From: a virus | DNA length: 37,544 bases | Virus record (IMG/VR): IMGVR_UViG_3300031758_000220 | Location: 1-37,544 of that record | Reading direction: 5' to 3' (one strand) | Shown: in pieces, positions 34,573 through 37,544 of the stretch | How the letters are laid out: each line of letters starts with the position of its first letter | Position numbering within the stretch: the stretch's first letter is position 1 | Notes under the pieces: generated by a model | What the model was told of the DNA's origin: nothing | Seen by the model: the letters and a program-made list of their open reading frames with translations, nothing else | Databases searched by the model: none | Position numbers and translations under genes: made by a program

Positions 34573-36007
34573 GTCGCAGGTCGTTCAGTTTGGGGAATGG
34601 CTGCCCGATCAGGCGGCACTGGGAAATTCTCTGACCGCTGTCAGGAATGCCATCCCCCAGGCGGCGTCGTACTCGTCATTCCCCGGCCCTGAGGCAATCT
34701 CGGACGCTGCCAGCGGGGCGGTGTTTGCCGGCACGTGGGGGGTCAACAAGGCCGGCACGTACAAGTTGATGATCGGCACGGCATCGAAGCTCTATTCGGT
34801 CGCAAACGGGCTCTTGTCAGACGTCTCCAAGGTGGGCGGCTATGCCGTGACCAACTGGGAGTTCATCTGGTGGGGTGATCGGATCATCGCCATTGGCAAC
34901 AACATCGTCCCGCAGTATTTCGACGTTGGCACCTCCACGGTCTTTGCAAACGTGCCCAATGCGCCCAAGGCTACATGCGGAGCAGTGATAGGTGACTTCA
35001 TTGTGCTGGGTGGTGCGTCAGACAACGCAGCGCTTCTTAAGTGGTCCGGGTTCAACAACTCCGAGTCCTGGACCATATCTGCCGCGACGCAATCCGACGA
35101 GCAAGAGCTTTACGGGCAGGGAAATGTCATCAAGCGAATTGTTCCGCGTGGAAACGCGGGAATCATTTTCTGTGAGCGCTCTATCCGCTCGATCACCTAC
35201 GTGGGCCCTCCGCTGATCTTCCGTATCGATGTGATTGAGGAAGACAAGGGAACGCTTGCGCCAAATGCGATCGCATGGGTTGGAGCAAGAGTCTTTTACT
35301 ACGGCATTGATGGCTTTTACGAGTTCAACGGCGCTTCCAGCACCCCGATCGGGTATGAAAAGGTTGACCGTTTCGTTCGCACGGACATGGACTTCACGCG
35401 CATCACGGAAATGCGCGCCGCCATTGATCGCAAGCATGAAATGGTGGTGTGGACCTATCCCTCCCTTTCTACGGGAGAGTTCCGGCAGATCTTCTACCGC
35501 TGGGATCTCGGGAAGTGGGGCATGGCCGATGCGAACCTTGAGACCGTCTTTGACTACTCCTCAAGCCCCGTGACCGTTGAAGGGCTGGACGCGATTTATG
35601 CGGACGTGGACGCGATGAACATCTCCATTGACTCCGGAGCGCTTCAGGGCGGGTTGGTGTCACTGGGAGGGGTTAGAGCCTCCGACCACAGGGTTGTGAC
35701 CATGACCGCGACGGCAACCCCGTTGACGGCTGAGCTGGAGACGGGAGAGCTGACCGGCCCTGGAGGGTTGATCCACAAGATCAAGAGCCTGCGCCCGTTG
35801 GTGGACGCCTCCAGCACGTTGGCGATTGCGACTCGCGACAACCAGTTTGTGAACTACGAATATGGCGCACCGATTTCACCGAATACGATCGGCGAAATGG
35901 ATTGCCTGACCTCTTCGCGGTATCACCGTTTCAAGATGACCGTTTCAGCCCAATTCCGACACGCCCAAGGCGTGGAGGTCATGTTTCGCACTGGAGGACG
36001 ACGATAA
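34565..36007 (+). CDS. Tail hub / DNA stabilisation-type protein
   Basis: This 480-aa protein starts with EWLPDQAALGNSLTAVRNAI, the opening of proteins annotated as packaged-DNA stabilisation (P22 gp10-like) or tail tubular B-like. A series of beta-propeller-like blades follows (KLYSVANGLLSDVSKVGGYA, WWGDRIIAIGNNIVPQYFDV, RVFYYGIDGFYEFNGASSTP). It probably forms the nozzle or hub under the adaptor that closes the channel. Its stop overlaps the following start by 1 nt. The similarity is by pattern, not alignment. Confidence 0.78.
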   Translation: MFESQVVQFGEWLPDQAALGNSLTAVRNAIPQAASYSSFPGPEAISDAASGAVFAGTWGVNKAGTYKLMIGTASKLYSVANGLLSDVSKVGGYAVTNWEFIWWGDRIIAIGNNIVPQYFDVGTSTVFANVPNAPKATCGAVIGDFIVLGGASDNAALLKWSGFNNSESWTISAATQSDEQELYGQGNVIKRIVPRGNAGIIFCERSIRSITYVGPPLIFRIDVIEEDKGTLAPNAIAWVGARVFYYGIDGFYEFNGASSTPIGYEKVDRFVRTDMDFTRITEMRAAIDRKHEMVVWTYPSLSTGEFRQIFYRWDLGKWGMADANLETVFDYSSSPVTVEGLDAIYADVDAMNISIDSGALQGGLVSLGGVRASDHRVVTMTATATPLTAELETGELTGPGGLIHKIKSLRPLVDASSTLAIATRDNQFVNYEYGAPISPNTIGEMDCLTSSRYHRFKMTVSAQFRHAQGVEVMFRTGGRR

Positions 36008-36909
36008 TGCCGAACACGCAGAAAAAAGCTCGGGGCCTGCTGGACCCTGTGAATCGCAACAGCCAACTGCCTCCGGCAAACGTCCCCAATCCCTCTATGT
36101 ATTTGCCGACCAACACGTCGGTGGGGGCGGGCTACAACACGTTGGCGCAAGTTCTGGCGCAGGGGCAGTCGCCGGGGACGCCGGGCTCCCCGTCGTATTA
36201 CTCGCAGGCGAGTTTCCGTGGCCCGAACGGGCAGCCGGGAGCGATGGCGAGATACGCGCCTCAAGACGCCATGCGAGCGGGCGCGCGGGGGAATTGGGGC
36301 CAGTCGTTCTGGCAGAACTACTTGCGCGGGCAAGGCGTGGGAATGGCAGGAAATAATCAGCGCCTGAACGCAGGCAACGCTGGCAATACAGGCAATACAG
36401 GCAATACAGGCAATACAGGGAATACAGGCAATACAGGCAATACAGGCAATACAGGCAATACAGGCAATACAGGGAATACAGGGAACGCTGGCAATGCAGG
36501 GAATACAGGCAATGCAGGGAACGCCCCCGGAGTACCCGGGACGAACTGGATGGAGTGGCTGAGAGCAAATTATCCCGGTATCAACTTTGACGCAATCAAC
36601 GTAGGCAATACAGGCAATACAGGCAATGCAGGGAACGCTGGCAATGCAGGGAACGCTGGCAATACAGGCAATACAGGGAATACAGGGAATACAGTGAACG
36701 CTGGCAATACAGGGAATACAGGCAATACAGGCAATACAGGGAATACAGGCAACGCTCCCGGAGGCCCCGGGGCCAACTGGATGGATTGGCTGCAAGCGAA
36801 TTATCCCGGCATCAACTTTGGCTCAATCATGAACGGCGGGGGAATAGGGGGTTTCGGTAATCAGTTGCAGACCATAATGCAAATGATCCAACAAGGGAAA
36901 AGGCCTTAA
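36007..36909 (+). CDS. Collagen-like Gly-Asn-Thr repeat protein
   Basis: This 300-aa protein starts at ATG 36007, overlapping the previous stop. Residues 1-120 are Asn/Pro/Gly/Gln rich. Residues 123-173 and 200-250 are two arrays of exactly 17 Gly-Asn-[Thr/Ala] triplets, each 153 nt built of 9-bp units such as ggcaataca. The second array contains one Val-for-Gly change. Each array is followed by NAPGxPGxNWMxWLxANYPGINF, so a 231-bp unit is duplicated. Gly at every third position is compatible with a collagen-like or other triple-stranded fibre, although Pro is nearly absent. It probably trims, spaces or decorates the tail. In-frame 9-bp repeats allow length variation. Confidence 0.75.
   Translation: MPNTQKKARGLLDPVNRNSQLPPANVPNPSMYLPTNTSVGAGYNTLAQVLAQGQSPGTPGSPSYYSQASFRGPNGQPGAMARYAPQDAMRAGARGNWGQSFWQNYLRGQGVGMAGNNQRLNAGNAGNTGNTGNTGNTGNTGNTGNTGNTGNTGNTGNTGNAGNAGNTGNAGNAPGVPGTNWMEWLRANYPGINFDAINVGNTGNTGNAGNAGNAGNAGNTGNTGNTGNTVNAGNTGNTGNTGNTGNTGNAPGGPGANWMDWLQANYPGINFGSIMNGGGIGGFGNQLQTIMQMIQQGKRP
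36373..36525 (+). repeat. 9-bp tandem repeat array 1 (17 units)
   Basis: This array has seventeen contiguous 9-bp units, mostly ggcaataca or gggaataca, a few ggcaatgca or gggaacgct. It encodes (Gly-Asn-Thr/Ala)17 in the collagen-like protein. Confidence 0.95.
36604..36756 (+). repeat. 9-bp tandem repeat array 2 (17 units)
   Basis: This array has seventeen 9-bp units of the same type in the same frame. The unit at 36694 begins gtg instead of ggg and encodes Val. It starts 231 bp after array 1 and its downstream flank is homologous to that of array 1. Confidence 0.95.
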
Positions 36910-37317
36910 ATGATTGAGGGAATACTCTCCAGCGAAGCGGAGAGGTTTTGGCCAACCGTCGAGCCGTGGCTGCAACAGGTTATTGATCAATACGACCCGG
37001 GATATTCAACGGACAATCTTTTCGATCACATCAAGCAGCAAAAAAAGCAGCTATGGGTTGGCCTTTCACCTCAGATTGCAGCAGCTTTGGTTACTGAGAT
37101 CACGATTTATCCGCAATACAAAGTCCTTCATGTGCCCTACGTCGCGGGACACGACATGGACAAATGGCTTCCCGGAGCACTACGCGTCCTAGAGGCGTTT
37201 GGCAGGCACCATGAGTGCAAATACGTTACGGGATGCGGCCGGCGCGGCTGGGTGAAGGCGCTTGAGAGCGACAGCTGGAAAGAAGGTTTTACGATCATTC
37301 GGAAGGAGTTGACATGA
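36910..37317 (+). CDS. GNAT-like hypothetical virion-region protein
   Basis: This 135-aa protein starts directly after the preceding stop. The chain (QLWVGLSPQIAAALVTEITI, then YPQYKVLHVPYVAGHDMDKW and RRGWVKALES) has the strand-helix order of a small acetyltransferase-like fold. Such proteins occur next to tail and ejection genes of many podoviruses. The acetyl-CoA P-loop pattern (Q/R-x-x-G-x-G/A) is not obvious, so the activity is doubtful and a purely structural role is possible. It overlaps the S74 protein start by 4 nt. Confidence 0.55.
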   Translation: MIEGILSSEAERFWPTVEPWLQQVIDQYDPGYSTDNLFDHIKQQKKQLWVGLSPQIAAALVTEITIYPQYKVLHVPYVAGHDMDKWLPGALRVLEAFGRHHECKYVTGCGRRGWVKALESDSWKEGFTIIRKELT

Positions 37318-37544
37318 GCAAGGGCGGTGGCGGTGGCGACCAAGATGTTACTCAAACAACTGAGCCGTGGAGTGGGGCGCAGCCTTATTTGCTGGCGATG
37401 TTTGATCAGGCGGCAAACCTGTACAACCAGGGCGGGCCTGCGTATTACCCGGAAAGCACAGTCATCCCTTTCTCCCCTCAGTCGCAGCTCGGCATGGGCA
37501 TGGCGGAGAACCTTGCCTTAGGAGGTTCGCAATACCAACAACCG
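37314..37544 (+). CDS. Virion protein with S74 domain (N-terminal part)
   Basis: This is the start of the gene that continues at position 140 (equivalently 14) after circularisation. ATG 37314 is in an ATGA overlap, with GGAG upstream. The N-terminus is Gly-rich (MSKGGGGGDQDVTQTTEPWS) and is followed by GAQPYLLAMFDQAANLYNQG, an opening shared by many proteins of this place in podovirus genomes. The end of the window truncates it only because the record is linear. Confidence 0.85.
   Translation, partial: MSKGGGGGDQDVTQTTEPWSGAQPYLLAMFDQAANLYNQGGPAYYPESTVIPFSPQSQLGMGMAENLALGGSQYQQP
37419..37544. repeat. Terminal overlap, right copy
   Basis: This is identical to 14-139, with an offset of 37,405 bp between the two copies. 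Removing one copy and bases 1-13 yields the circular genome. Confidence 0.9.

Noticed and set aside
36373-36756. CRISPR array
   Set aside because: Units are contiguous 9-bp in-frame codon repeats without spacers, so this is a coding tandem repeat.
35923-36795. Minus-strand frame with Cys-Ile-Pro/Ala repeats opposite the GNT arrays
   Set aside because: It is simply the complement of the 9-bp repeats in a frame without stops. There is no RBS or neighbouring leftward gene.

Overview
The window is the complete genome of a temperate, probably podovirus-like, tailed phage. Bases 14-139 are repeated exactly at 37419-37544, so the molecule closes into a circle of 37,405 bp and one gene runs across the junction. 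Only the first 13 bases are foreign: they are a foldback copy of nearby sequence and look like an artefact. High GC, a tRNA-type attachment site and the gene families suggest a proteobacterial host, perhaps a betaproteobacterium (a guess). No tail-sheath or long tape-measure gene is seen. The portal is about 700 aa, and an adaptor, a stabilisation-type protein and large ejection-type proteins are present.

The layout is lambda-like. (1) 7306-11850, minus strand: leftward early operon with integrase, excisionase-like protein, small unknown genes, a YqaJ-type exonuclease, an ERF-type annealing protein and further small genes. attP, carrying a tRNA 3' end, lies just beyond the integrase. (2) 11851-12567: immunity region with a small HTH repressor on the minus strand, two repressor-controlled early promoters and five copies of a 15-bp operator. 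A plus-strand gene runs antisense into the repressor gene. (3) 12568-16751, plus strand: Cro-like protein, O-like initiator containing three 22-bp iterons and an AT-rich tract (origin), DnaB-type helicase, a small protein with an SSB-like tail, ninG-like and other small genes, and a gene in the position of a late antiterminator. (4) 16822-16848: a tR'-like terminator just before the endolysin. (5) 16860 to 37405 and on through 1-7089, plus strand: lysis, packaging, capsid, tail and ejection genes as one long late block. It ends with an ADP-ribosyltransferase-like gene next to attP.

In the late block the order is endolysin, HTH-metallophosphoesterase, DUF3310 protein, zinc-ribbon protein, holin-like protein and coiled-coil membrane protein. 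Then come TerS-like protein, TerL, portal, a tailspike/appendage cluster (TIG and beta-helix domains, and a 16-repeat protein), a DUF115/MptE-like protein, scaffold and capsid. The block closes with the adaptor, the stabilisation-type protein, a collagen-like Gly-Asn-Thr protein, a GNAT-like protein and three large probable ejection proteins. Scaffold and capsid are bracketed by strong terminators, so these are either antiterminated or a separate unit.

The most unusual points are the antisense gene whose N-terminus resembles the repressor's own tail, the twin 17-triplet GNT arrays, the 16-repeat appendage protein, the TIG modules flanking an AT-rich spike, and the 25-bp arm repeats flanking attP, one copy of which encodes the end of the integrase.
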